Made by a program: the position numbers and the translations under genes. Of a DNA stretch of 64,000 nt, positions 14,695 through 25,252 are shown in pieces; the first letter of the stretch is position 1; each line of letters opens with the position of its first letter. The DNA is taken from contig JBBBWG010026535.1 of the NCBI GenBank assembly GCA_037176905.1, positions 61,722 through 125,721 on the forward strand, read 5' to 3'. The notes beneath the pieces are model-generated. The model searched no databases. It was not told the DNA's origin and saw only the letters and a program-made list of their open reading frames with translations. Source of the DNA: Azolla pinnata. Lineage: Eukaryota > Streptophyta > Polypodiopsida > Salviniales > Salviniaceae.

Positions 14695-14901
14695 ATGATG
14701 TTTCGGCAAGGGAGCGTGAAGAAGGTGAACAATCTGCAGAAGTTGAAATCGGTGAAATCGCCCAAATTCTACAAAGAGTTCCAGGGCGATGTGAACGACG
14801 ATATCCTGAAGCGGGTGATTTGGGGGCCTGCCTCCGGTCCATCTGCAAGCGGCGACGTCAAAAACCCTAACAAGCGCAACGCTAACGAGGCATGGAAATA
14901 G
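14695..14901 (+). CDS. Small hypothetical ORF (68 aa or slightly longer)
   Basis: An open frame downstream of the Ca2+-ATPase stop. It is GC-richer than its surroundings, with many G/C-ending codons like the neighbouring PPR gene. The product starts near MSMMFRQGSVKK (in-frame ATGs at 14689, 14695 and 14698) and is basic and hydrophilic, with Lys-rich stretches (VKKVNNLQKLKSVKSPK) and an end of NKRNANEAWK. I do not recognise the family and see no domain, signal peptide or membrane segment. It could be a real small protein, a leftover coding exon, or an open stretch of the ATPase 3' UTR. The overlapping antisense frames look less protein-like. Confidence 0.3.
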   Translation: MMFRQGSVKKVNNLQKLKSVKSPKFYKEFQGDVNDDILKRVIWGPASGPSASGDVKNPNKRNANEAWK

Positions 14902-15417
14902 AAAGATCATGAACACTGTGAGCGTCTTCGTATCAATGTCCTCAGTTTTGTTTCTCCCCATCCATTTCCTGCTTACAGAAAACCTGGAGGCTTCCTCTTG
15001 TGCCATCTCATTTCAATACAGTGATGGCAAGGACATGAGCTCCTTTTTGGGATGAGCACTCTCTTTGAGATGATGAACTTGTTTGCGAAACGCTTCTCTT
15101 CTCTTCTTGTTTTCTGTTTGAACATAATGATGATTAGGGTTTCTTGCGGTGAAATGTGGTGTTGCTGGTTGATCAATGTGAGTCAATCAAGTACTTGTGT
15201 GATTTGAGAGCTGGCATTCCAATCAGGGGATTATATTAGCGGAAACAAGCAAATATAGAAGCGTACTTCATCGTAAATTTCCTCCCGATCATCAAATCGG
15301 CTGGTACCGAAATTTCATTTGTGTCATGACATGCTGGAAATAACCAGACTCTAATACCACAAGCCCTGCGAGCACCAGATTTCCATGGGAGGAGAATTTG
15401 GCAGAACAAAGAGCTAC
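14902..15417. other. Spacer between small ORF and telomere-like repeats
   Basis: No gene or RNA recognised. It leads directly into the repeat array. Confidence 0.4.
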
Positions 15418-16320
15418 GTGCATCTGTCTGGTCGGTAGAATCAGGAGACTTGTCTCAATCTTTCGGAGCCTAACTCAATCAAGAGACAAATTAGTAGCAA
15501 CACGGTTTCTTGAACCACAATGCATCTCATGTATGCANNNNNNNNNNNNNNNNNNNNNNNNNNNNNNNNNNNNNNNNNNNNNNNNNNNNNNNNNNNNNNN
15601 NNNNNNNNNNNNNNNNNNNNNNNNNNNNNNNNNNNNNTTTCGGAGCCTAACTCAATCAAGAGACAAATTAGTAGCAACACGGTTTCTTGAACCACAATGC
15701 ATCTCATGTATGCAATGCCCATAGCTCTGATCCTAAACCCTAAATCCGAAACCCTAACCCTAACCCTAACCCTAAATTCTCTTAGTCTTTGTTCTAAGAG
15801 CATCTGTCTAGCTTGGTAGAGTCCGCAGATCCTGTCTCAATCTTTTGACGCCTAACTCAATCAAGAAACAACTAGCAGCAACACGGTTTTTCGAACCACA
15901 ATGCATCTCCTCTATGCAATGTCCATAGCTTTGATCCTTAACCCTAACCCTAACCCTAACCCTAAACTGTGTCTGTCTTTGTTCTAAGAGCATCTGTGTA
16001 GCTTGGTAGAGTTAGGAGATCCCGTCTCAATCTTTTGGAGCCTAATTCAATCAAGAGACAACAAACTAGCAGCACGACGGTTTCTCGAACCACAATGCAT
16101 CTGCTGTATGCAATGTCCATAGCTCAGATCCTAAACCCTAAACCCGAAACCCTAACCCTAATCCTAACCCTAAATTGTCTTAGTCTTTGTTATAAGAGCA
16201 TCTGTCTAGCTTGGTAGAGTCCGCAGATACCGTCTCAATCTTTCAGAGCCTAACTCAATCAAGAGACAACTAGCAGCAACATGGTTTCTTGAACCACAAC
16301 GCATCGCATGTATGCAAGTC
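15418..16320. repeat. Tandem repeat, about 190-208 bp unit, with embedded telomere-like blocks
   Basis: The segment beginning CATCTGTCTAGCTTGGTAGA recurs at about 15421, 15801, 15991 and 16199 with modest divergence. Successive unbroken copies are spaced 190 and 208 bp. Each unit ends in a block of CCCTAA/CCCTAAA-type repeats. The array is interrupted by a 100-N gap at 15538-15637. Confidence 0.85.
15538..15637. other. Assembly gap (100 N)
   Basis: Exactly 100 N, the conventional size for a gap of unknown length. The 77 bases before it (15461-15537) are identical to the 77 bases after it (15638-15714), so the two contig ends may simply overlap. Confidence 0.98.
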
Positions 16321-16333
16321 CATAGCTCTGATC

Positions 16334-16425
16334 CTAAACCCTGAACCCTAAACCCTGAACCCTAAACCCTAAACCCTAAACCCTAAACCCTAAACCCTGA
16401 ACCCTAAACCCTAAACCCTAATCTG
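16334..16425. repeat. Interstitial telomere-like (CCCTAAA)n block
   Basis: Roughly a dozen copies of the plant telomere heptamer CCCTAAA with occasional CCCTGAA variants. Shorter blocks near 15745, 15940 and 16150 are mainly the hexamer CCCTAA. PPR coding sequence begins about 235 bp further on, so this block is internal to the chromosome here and not a free end. Confidence 0.9.
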
Positions 16426-16660
16426 CCAAAGCATTCTTCTAACCTTCCTCTTTTTCATTCTCTTTGTGTACATATACAGATTGACAAGGAAGCAAGGAAG
16501 AAAGAAAGCCATGGCAGCTTGCAGATCTGCAGCAGAGCTCCTCGTCAGAACAGACCGCTGAAGCTTGATGGGTCGCAGGGACCAAGCACTGCCCATGAAT
16601 GGATAGTCCCAGCTCTCTCCAGCTCCCTGCCAGAATGATGAGCTTCGCTCCCCCTCCTCC

Positions 16661-18655
16661 ATGCTAGCAGCATCTCACCTCCTTCACGAGATCAAGGATT
16701 GCATTCACAGGAAAGACCTCAGATCCGCCAGAAGAGCTCATGCCCTGCTCGCCTCCCATGGCCTCGAATCCGACGCTTACTTGGGCGGCTACCTGATTCG
16801 CATGTTCGTCGCCTGCGATGGCCTCCCCGATGCGAATGCCGTCTTCTGCAAGCTCTACAGACCCAATGTATATGCTTGGAGCGAGATCACTCTGGCCAAC
16901 ACCAACCATGGGCAGAGCGAGAGAGCGATCCGTATCTACTACGGGATGCGGGAGGAGAGTCTGGTCCACCCCGACAAGTGCGTTTTCGTGGCCGCCCTCA
17001 AGGCTTGTGTGTTTGCAAAGTCCCTTGCCGACGGCAAGAGAGTGCATTGTGATGTCGTCGGATGTGGCTTGGAGCAGAATGTGTTCATCCGGAGCTCGCT
17101 CGTGGATATGTATGCGAAATGCGGGAGCCTCGGCGATGCGTGCGATGTGTTCTACGAGATGCCCACCGATGATGTGGTGGTTTGGAATGCCATGATGTCT
17201 GGGTATGCATCCCATGGCCATTGTTGTGAAGCTTTAGAGCTGCTCCATCACATGCAAATCCAAGGACCTCAGCCTAACCATAGGTCCTGGACAGCTATCC
17301 TCTCTGGTTATGCCCACCATGGTCATGACAGAGATGCATCTCAACTCATCCAACAAATGTCGTATGAGGGCGTGGAGCCTAATTTGGTCACTTGGAATGC
17401 GTTGATCTCGGGCTATGTCCTCCATGGCCGCAATGATGAGGCCATACAAGTTTTCAGCCAAATGTTTGAAGGAAATCACCATCGACCTGATAAGGTCACT
17501 TACCTTAGCTTAGTGAAAGCATCCGCTAGTAAAGCTGATTTACAGCTCGGAAAACTGATACACAACCAAATGATTGATGATGGCATCGATATCAGTGTTG
17601 CCATGGTGACATCGCTGATCGATATGTATGCAAAGTGTGGGAGCCTCGACGATCCGCGGTGTTTGTTCGAAAGGCTCTTGAAGAAGGATGTTGTGGCTTG
17701 GAATTCGATCATATCAGGATATGTTCTCCATGGCTGTGAGATTGACGCGTTCGATAAATTCCGGCAAATGCAAGAGGAAGGAACCATGCCTGATGTAACA
17801 ACTCTCCTTAGCATCCTTAAAATGTGCTCCCTCACTTCAGCATTGAATACCGGGATGTTAATTCACTCCAGCATGATAGATGATGGAATGGATGCAGATG
17901 AATATGTTGTGACTAGCCTCATTGACTTGTATGCTGGATCCGGAATGATGAGAGATGCATGCAAAGTCTTCGATACGATGCCGAAGGTTAATCTAGTTAG
18001 CTGGAATGCTTTGATGGCTGGTTATGCCATTTCAATAGACTACCCACATGTTGATAAATGGCTTGAAGAAATGCAAAGCAAAGGTCTGGCCCCGGATGGT
18101 GTCACCTTTGTTTCTCTGCTCTCTTCGTGTGGGTATCTTGGCTTGATCGATGAAGGCTCAAAGATATTCAATTCTATGATGGGAACCTATGGAGTTCCTC
18201 ATTCGAATGAGCATGTTGGATGTATGGTTGATCTTCTTGGTGGTTCTGGGTTTCTATTAGAGGCAGAGGATTTTCTCCATGTTATTCCATATCAACCCAC
18301 TATTGTGCCATGGACCTCTTTGCTCAATAGTTGTAGGGCCTTCAATGATGTAGACATAGCTGAGCACTGCTTTGAGCATGTTGTTGATCTGGATGAGAGT
18401 TGTGCTTCAGCCTATGCACTTATGTCAATTATCTATTCAACTGCAGGCATGGGTGAAGATTCGTTAATGCTGAAGGAAATGAGGCAACATTCTAATGCAT
18501 GGAAGAAACCAGGAAGAGCTTATATAGAGCTTCAAAGTGGATTGCATAGCTTTGTGGTCGGGGATGATGTACATCCCCAATGTGAAGAAATATATAGAAA
18601 GTTGGAAGCTCTTGCCGTTCACCTCAAAAAAGAAGGACATGTATGGCTGTACTAA
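16661..18655 (+). CDS. PLS-class pentatricopeptide repeat protein, E2 subgroup (664 aa)
   Basis: Sequence-specific RNA-binding protein, very likely targeted to plastid or mitochondrion and acting in RNA editing or processing. It is a single intronless reading frame, typical of this family. PPR motifs run from about residue 40 to 560, with recurring cores such as DVVVWNAMMSGYASHG, SSLVDMYAKCG, NLVTWNALISGYVLHG and TSLIDMYAKCGSL. The C-terminal E1/E2 region begins near PWTSLLNSC and includes RAYIELQSGLHSFVVGDDVHP and EEIYRKLEALAVHLKKEGHVWLY-like residues, then stops. No DYW cytidine-deaminase domain follows and none is visible in the frames downstream. By family knowledge, E2 proteins without DYW recruit a separate DYW partner. 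The start is the first ATG of the frame, although no strong targeting peptide is evident. Confidence 0.95.
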   Translation: MLAASHLLHEIKDCIHRKDLRSARRAHALLASHGLESDAYLGGYLIRMFVACDGLPDANAVFCKLYRPNVYAWSEITLANTNHGQSERAIRIYYGMREESLVHPDKCVFVAALKACVFAKSLADGKRVHCDVVGCGLEQNVFIRSSLVDMYAKCGSLGDACDVFYEMPTDDVVVWNAMMSGYASHGHCCEALELLHHMQIQGPQPNHRSWTAILSGYAHHGHDRDASQLIQQMSYEGVEPNLVTWNALISGYVLHGRNDEAIQVFSQMFEGNHHRPDKVTYLSLVKASASKADLQLGKLIHNQMIDDGIDISVAMVTSLIDMYAKCGSLDDPRCLFERLLKKDVVAWNSIISGYVLHGCEIDAFDKFRQMQEEGTMPDVTTLLSILKMCSLTSALNTGMLIHSSMIDDGMDADEYVVTSLIDLYAGSGMMRDACKVFDTMPKVNLVSWNALMAGYAISIDYPHVDKWLEEMQSKGLAPDGVTFVSLLSSCGYLGLIDEGSKIFNSMMGTYGVPHSNEHVGCMVDLLGGSGFLLEAEDFLHVIPYQPTIVPWTSLLNSCRAFNDVDIAEHCFEHVVDLDESCASAYALMSIIYSTAGMGEDSLMLKEMRQHSNAWKKPGRAYIELQSGLHSFVVGDDVHPQCEEIYRKLEALAVHLKKEGHVWLY

Positions 18656-19308
18656 ACCATTGCCCAAGAAGTGATGGTGGAACGATGATGATACACTTGA
18701 AAAAAATGTCAGATTAGATACGCTTTGTAAAAGTTGCTGTTTTCGATTAAAAATCTTTGATATCAAAACCTGATTTACAGTTCGAGATTCAGTGATTTGT
18801 GAAACTGAATAGTTGACATATGACGCAAATGATATTTGTAACTAATCTACTTGGGCCATGATGGTTATAACTGATGTATCTGAACAAATAATTGAAACTA
18901 TTTTTTCAACCGTAAATGAAAAGAATACACTATTTTGTAAGGCAGAAGAGTATGCAGTGCATACCTGATTTGCAGTAATCAACCGGAGAGCAATTATCAT
19001 GATCCAAACAATAAATGGCAAACAAAACGTATGAAAAACAAAATAGTAGATTCATATTTTTAGAAACTCATGAACAATTCATTGACATCATTGTGCAAGT
19101 ACATCTCCAGAGAGTTTCAGGAAATTAAATACATACCTAAAGTGTCAGATTATATCACAAGAATAAAGAATAGCATGAAATCAAAATGTTACATAGAATA
19201 CAAAATATCATGTAGCAGCTGGCAAATGTTTGACTTTTACTGATTGTGACAGAAGACACTTCCAGCTGCCGCGGTGATTGAATTTGCATGATCTTTCAAA
19301 GCTTTGAT
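18656..19308. other. Convergent 3' flanks of PPR and IQD genes
   Basis: AT-rich spacer between the PPR stop (+) and the IQD stop (-). It should contain both 3' UTRs. No further gene recognised. Confidence 0.6.
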
Positions 19309-21944
19309 TTAATCAGAAGTAATACCAGAAGGAACAAGCGATGGATCTCTTCCAGTGAGCTTGTCATTACTCTTTGATTTTCCCACTTTAGAGCTAGCAC
19401 GCTTCATGACAACGACTGGAACCGGCTGTTTCAGAGCTGCATCCTTTCTGGGCGTATATTCCCGTGTTCTTTTGACTTTCGAACCCTGCTCTGATTTCTC
19501 TTTAGAAACATTGTTTGCACCGCTTATCCAGCGATCCAGCCAGATCCAGCTCCATGTTGAGTTATCGAGCTCATAGTCAAGGCAGTATTCAGAGTTGAAT
19601 GTTGAATTTGCCCTCCACTGTCACAAAAAACAATTTCATGTTTTCTTTCCTTTCCTTCCATTACGAGTGAAATTGAATTTATAACAATGCTATGAACCTA
19701 GAAATCATTTGATCACATCTATGAAAACCCAAGCGTGTTCTCTCTCTCTCTCTCTCTCTGCCCTTGAGTTTTGATTCTAGCAGTTCGTCAAGTTGTTTAG
19801 TAACACGTGTACCCCCACTGCAAATCTTACTGGATGCACTACTTTATTGGATGCCACAGCAGAATGTAGGGATTGAATGCATGATCGCAGGTGAAATCCA
19901 TTCAATCTCCAACCATGCCAAGCTATATGCCATTTGAGTGTGCCAAGCAGATTAAAGCCGTGCCTAAGATTTCCAGCACACGAACTTACCTAAAATGTGC
20001 CTTTGAAGACACTAGAAAAGAATTGAATTGATTCATCCAAGATCCTTCCATACAGACCTGTGATGTACAAATTGTAAAATTCTTGCCCTAATATTTAAGA
20101 TCTCTTTTTAACTACTGCAACCAACATGCTGAAACCAAATCATTTGGGATTAAAATAATCATTCCATAAGTTTCAAACACATGAGATGGTCGTGTACTCA
20201 GAAACCTATTCAAAATGTATCTTGAATCACTGCATGTGGATTGATGATATTCCCACGTAGCAGATAACCACACAGACCTATGAAATATCATCAACTGCGT
20301 TTGCACATTCCTGGATTTTGCGATCTATTTTTCTTTTAAGTGGATTGTACAGTGTCTTCACCGAATTGCTAGCTAAAAGACCTCTGAATCGTGACACTTC
20401 TTATAGTTGATTTCTTTTACAATTATTTTTATTGCAGGACATCCTTCAAATTTGAATACACGGCTATTGGGATTATGGAATACACTCTTGATCAGGTTAT
20501 CCATTCTAAACGCTATGCTCTACATTTGACAAGCTCTATCCTAATATATGAAGCTAAAAAACTATGACTCACTACATGGAGAAAAATGTAATCCACATTC
20601 CTTTAAACTATAAAAGGCTGTTCAGTAAACATAGTGAAGTCTAACCTTTACTGAGGTACAAGAAGGAAATCCTAAAGACATAGTTGACGGGGTTATTTAT
20701 GACTAATATGCCAACGTAGTATTCTTCTTTTTCCTCTGTTACATATTGCATCAAAAAAATCTGAAAGCTCCGAGTTTCTTTAATTTTTTCAAGGAAAGAA
20801 GCAAAAAAGGACCTGATTTGAGAAAGCATATGCCAGAGCACGTTCTCGTTTAGCTGCTGCTTCTTGTCTTTGTTGAGCTCTAGCATGTATTTCCTCTAGT
20901 GTTCCATTGGCATCACACCATTCTGCCTGTCAAATATATGTGTGTGTATATATATCTATATCCTCCATAAGAGAAATAGAGAAGACGAAGACACCGATAA
21001 AAGGAACACCCTATTTCTCTTTAGAAAGTATTAGATCTTTCCATATAAAAAAGAGGTTAAATTATAAGATTTACTTCAGATTCCACGGTAGATGGGCTTG
21101 GTGCAGTCTCCAGAGGTTTCATTGGTCCTCCACATAAATCTCTTCTCTTCATAGCACGCTGTCCATGAATTTGTGCTTGAATCCTCACAAAATCCCGGAT
21201 TGCACGAATGCTTGCGAGAGATTGTTTACGAACAGCTCGCCCATTGATCGATGCTCGTAGGCATGCAAGTGCCTTCAAAGCACGAAGTGTCCTTCTCGCC
21301 TTTTCAAAAGAATCAACCAATATCATTACTACGTTGTATGCATGTATATATATGTATGTATGTATGTATGCATATCTGTCCGTGTGTGTGTAGGAATGTA
21401 ACATGCGTATGCTTGCATGTATATATTTCACAATTACATATGAATGGATGCATGCATGCATGCAAGGGAGTCTGTCTGCCTGAATGTGTGTGTGTGTGTG
21501 TGTATAAGAACAAAATCCCAGATTAAAGCCATAAACACAATCTTATTGGGATTGAAAATGGGAACAAGGACAATCCAACTTACCAAGAATCTACGAAATG
21601 CGGTTTGGATAAGGATTGCAGCTTGCTCTTCTCGTTTGGATTCTTCCTTATGTTCTTCTTCTTTTGAGGCTGTAACCTCGAGATCTTGGGAACCCTCTTG
21701 AGCTAATCCTTCTTCACAACCGCTGGAACATTTCCACACGGTCCACGGTTTGGGATCATCCTTATCCGACACCTTATCCTGTTCGCACATATCAACAGAA
21801 ACGATTGGATATGTAGAAAAACACATGGAAGGAGGATGAAAATAGGAACGGCATCAGTTGATGCGAAGAAATTCTTACGCTGGATGCAGTCTTTTGGCGA
21901 TCCCGCACCTTTCTTCGAACAATGAATTTAAGCCACGAGCCCAT
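19309..21944 (-). CDS. IQD: IQ67-domain (IQD) calmodulin-binding protein (302 aa)
   Basis: Plant-specific calmodulin/Ca2+-signalling scaffold, usually associated with microtubules, plasma membrane or nucleus. Exons in transcript order: 21944-21879, 21778-21584, 21299-21075, 20926-20813 and 19617-19309. All join in phase 0. The N-terminus MGSWLKFIVRRK is the basic start typical of IQDs. The IQ67 domain spans the exon 2/3 junction (about residues 73-140), with the IQ motif AAILIQTAFRRFL followed by ARRTLRALKALACLRA and VRKQSLASIRA. The conserved exon-2/exon-3 break inside the IQ67 domain is present. Exon 4 carries RQEAAAKRERALAYAFS and exon 5 carries NSTWSWIWLDRWI, both IQD signatures. Acidic linker exon 2 contains Lys/Glu-rich sequence. 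The 3' acceptor of exon 3 is AAAAG, weak but in frame. Confidence 0.93.
19739..19760. repeat. (CT)n microsatellite in IQD intron 4
   Basis: Uninterrupted CT dinucleotide run within the intron between IQD exons 4 and 5. Confidence 0.85.
21335..21504. repeat. ATGT/GCAT/GT microsatellites in IQD intron 2
   Basis: ATGT-type tetranucleotide, TGCA-type and GT dinucleotide runs (about 21345-21372, 21449-21464, 21486-21503) inside the intron between IQD exons 2 and 3. The long open frames seen here are products of the repeat. Confidence 0.85.
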
Positions 21945-22309
21945 CTTGAAGACGCCCTGCAGTTGTATGGCATGCAATGCTAGCAATCATCCTAGAAATC
22001 GGAGAAAAGCAACGCAATTCAGCTACGATAGCGATCGATCCGAATCGGAAGGAGGGGGGGCATTCATCTACTCTAGAAAGAAGAAAGAAAAACGATCTGG
22101 AACTTTTCTAGGATGCAGGAAACATGGAAAGAAGAGATGGGGAAGGAGGGAGGTACCTGTGAGCAAGCTATAAAAAGCTGCCATGGAGAAGAGCCCACTG
22201 GGAAGAGAGGTCTCCTGCTCCCTTTTCCGCCATTCTTTCTGATCACAAGCTTTTTGACAGCTCCTCTGTTCTTCTCCGACAAGTCCAAGGTTCAGAATCC
22301 CGGGCACGT

Positions 22310-23240
22310 ATTCGTATTCGTATATGACTCCTAATACGTATCCGTATCCGTACATTTAGATGCCCATTCACGTTCTCATTTCTTCATTCCTATTCGTATT
22401 CGTCTTCGTATCCGTATCCGTATCCGTATTCGCACTTCTACGCTTGTATCGCTTGTATCTGTTGTGTTTCTTAGGGCTTTTACTCGTCGTATTTGTATCC
22501 GTATACGCACATTTAGATTCAGATTCAGATTCTCATTCGTATTCGTACTCATATCCATAATCGTGCTTTGGCATCGTCAATAGCCGTGTATCGGATTCGC
22601 ATTTGCAGTCGAATCGTCTGTGTTTGCCGCGTTTCTGGTGCTTTACTTGCCGTATTCGTATCCATATCCGTGTATTTAGATTTAGATTCAAATTCACCTT
22701 CTCAACTGTATTCGTACCCGTATTCGCGCTTTGCATCGTCGATAGTTGTATATTGGATCCGCATCTGCATTCGTATCATCTGTCTTTGCCGCGTTTCCAG
22801 TGCTTTACCTGTCGTATTCGTATCGTATCCGCATTTTCAGATTCGCATTCACATTCTTAATTATGATTCGTATTCGTATTTGTATCTGCACTCGCACTTT
22901 GCATCACCGATAGCCGCACATCGGATCTGCGTCTATGTTCGTATCATCTGTGTTTGACGTGTTTCCCAGGGCTTTACTTGTGGTATTCGTATCCATATAC
23001 GTATATTCAGATTCAGATTCTCGTTCATATTTGTATCCGAATTCGCACTTTGCATCGTCAATACCCATATATATCGGATCCGGATTTGCGTTCGTAATCA
23101 TCTGTGTTTGCCACGTTTCCTGTGGCTTTACTCGTCGTATTTGTATCTGTATACATACGTTCATAATCACATTCGTATTCGTATTCATATTCGTTTTCGT
23201 TTTCGTATCCATATTCGCACTTTGCGTTTTATGCCAAATC
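22310..23240. repeat. CGTAT-rich minisatellite upstream of IQD gene
   Basis: Dense (CGTATTCGTATCC)-like repeats organised into a higher-order unit. The landmark 'tctgtgtttgccgcgtttcc' or close variants recurs at about 22458, 22617, 22779, 22947 and 23101, spacing 154-168 bp. The array begins about 365 bp upstream of the IQD start codon. Open frames on both strands through it translate as simple repeats and are not genes. Confidence 0.85.
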
Positions 23241-24774
23241 GACATCTACATTTTCCACTTTCCCAAACAACCTCTCAGAACAGCAGAATGTTGGGGAACA
23301 GATGGAGGAATCTGGAAACTCCAGAACCCTAAATCCCAAACCTACCGAATGGGCATCGATGTCAAACAATCCAATCTGCTGCCGTTCGATTTGTCCGCTG
23401 AGTTGTTTGAAGAGCTGTCAGGAAGTAGCTCGAAACTCGCGATCTTGCCTACCAGCAACAACAGCTCCCCAAACCAGCGCGATCTGATAAAATGCAACTA
23501 GTTCCGATACCAATAGTTAGGTAGGCCACCCGCGTCAGGATATTATGCCCACGATGGTCCTTCCTCTGCAATGATTCGATTCGATTCGAGGCTTCAATAT
23601 GAATGGTCCACGAATTCGAGCTGTTTGTTTTCTTCTGCTGCACCAGACAATGCATCGGATGCGAAGAGCTCTGTCAGAACCCCCCAGTCCCCACGCGAAA
23701 TGCCCAGAAAAGAGCCAGGCTACGCGGTGTGAGCACATGCATAACACACATGTTGCAAATTGGTCGGTTGTAAAAGAAAGCGATCTCGTCGATTTTCTAA
23801 GGAAGAGAGAGTGGAATGATTGGCTCGATCTTTCGTTCATCGTCAGTATTGGCACTCAGAGCACTAAACAGGGTCTCCAAATGTGGCCTCTTGCACACTC
23901 TGTGGCTACCGATTCCTTCATAAGAAAGCATTTTTCTTCTATTTCTAAGGTGTCCCAACAGTGTGGACAATTCTGATAACTCCTCTACAACACTTTGCTT
24001 GTATGTGGACAATTTTGTGTTTAGCGCGAATCGACCCAGAATGGTATCGGGGAGAAAAAAGAACGTATGCCCAAAAAACTTATCAACAAATGTGGACACA
24101 AACAACATAGCCGAAGGCGACAAAGTTGTGAAGCTGAAGAAGATGAACTTGAAAGTTTAGAATGCGACACAGAAAAGTAAAGAAAAAAACAAGATAAAAA
24201 CAAAAAGATAAGATGCTATGTTACCAGGAGACTCGAAGTACAAGAGAATCGAAGACTAACATTGAAGGCGAGTTTTGTCGATGAAAACGTTAAACCTCCT
24301 CGACGCTTTTGTTAGATAGTCGAAAATGCGGGAAGAGAAATCCAGATGTGCTCGCTTGATTTTCACTCGGGAGTCTGTCAATGCCACGTGGTTGAATATT
24401 CGCTTCTGGCGAAAAACCGATTTTCACAGGAGTGTTTGACAAATGGCGGCTAAGAGAACAAGATTCCAGGTGTTATTCTGCTCTCACGTAGAGCTATCTC
24501 CAAGCAAAGCGGATCAAATTGTCATCTGTCTAAGAGAGGGGAGATCTCCGGTTCTTTGGAAATTTGGTACTGTGTCACAGATGAATCGAGAGAAATTCGG
24601 GGATAGACGATGAAAAGCGAATTTGTCGGAGGCAAAATTCAAGGGCGAGGTCGGATAGTTATCAAGTGGTTCAAACCGTTGGGGCTACGGTTCGATGCTA
24701 TGATTCGTACATAACTAATGGTTTAACTCTGAGCTTGACTAGTTTATGCCCAATCTTCTGTTTTGTTTTTCTTG
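23241..24774. other. Spacer, no gene recognised
   Basis: Low-similarity intergenic DNA between the CGTAT minisatellite and the microsatellites upstream of the farnesyltransferase gene. Open frames up to 125 codons (for example 23599-23976) overlap one another on both strands and match no family I know. They could be decayed transposon sequence, but I cannot show it. Confidence 0.4.
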
Positions 24775-24905
24775 AAGAATCTGTTGATCCATTCATCCAT
24801 CCATCCATCCATCCATCTATCTGTTTGTTTGTTTGTCTATCTATCTATCTATCTATCTATCTGTTTGTCTGTTTGTCTCTCTATCAATCTATCCATATCC
24901 ATCCA
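24775..24905. repeat. Tetranucleotide microsatellite (ATCC/ATCT/GTTT)n
   Basis: Consecutive blocks of ATCC, GTTT and ATCT repeats upstream of the farnesyltransferase gene. Confidence 0.9.
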
Positions 24906-25190
24906 TCTATTGTCAGTCTATCAAATAAGATCTACCGAATCGGTGATGCAAAATCTGTTGAATTGAACGAGCGAACAAGGGAGGGGAAGAGATGCAGATC
25001 AATAAGATGAGATGGATGAAATCTAGGCATGAATCAAAAGAGGTCCCATTTCTATCTTTTTTTTTTTTGTGTGTGTACATGAAATGAATCTAAATGTGAA
25101 GGTTTTGGTTTTGAGATTTTGTTGGAGTTTGCGGGATTCGAACCCGGGACCTCAATTTCTTCTTCTAAGACTTCGATTCAAAGACTGAAC
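24906..25190. other. Upstream flank of farnesyltransferase gene
   Basis: No coding feature seen. It includes a poly-T run near 25060 and probably promoter sequence, though no element could be assigned. Confidence 0.3.
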
Positions 25191-25194
25191 TTCT

Positions 25195-25236
25195 TCTTCT
25201 TCATTTTCTTCTTCTTCTTCTTCTTCTTCTTCTTCT
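25195..25236. repeat. (TTC)n pyrimidine tract just before FTA start codon
   Basis: TTC triplet repeat ending about 16 bp before the ATG at 25253, so probably within the 5' UTR. Confidence 0.85.
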
Positions 25237-25252
25237 CAGTTCTTCAGTCGCC

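Noticed and set aside
15340-15365. Sequence resembling the complement of the initiator tRNA-Met primer-binding site of Ty1/copia elements (also near 23500)
   Set aside because: No LTRs, gag or pol coding sequence nearby. The match is short and could be chance.
16664-17221. 185-codon antisense frame over the PPR gene, plus + strand frames in other phases
   Set aside because: Shadow frames of a GC-rich coding region. The PPR frame is unambiguous.
22935-23501. 188-codon + strand frame and neighbours through the CGTAT array
   Set aside because: The majority is translation of CGTATT repeats. The short non-repeat tail matches no family.
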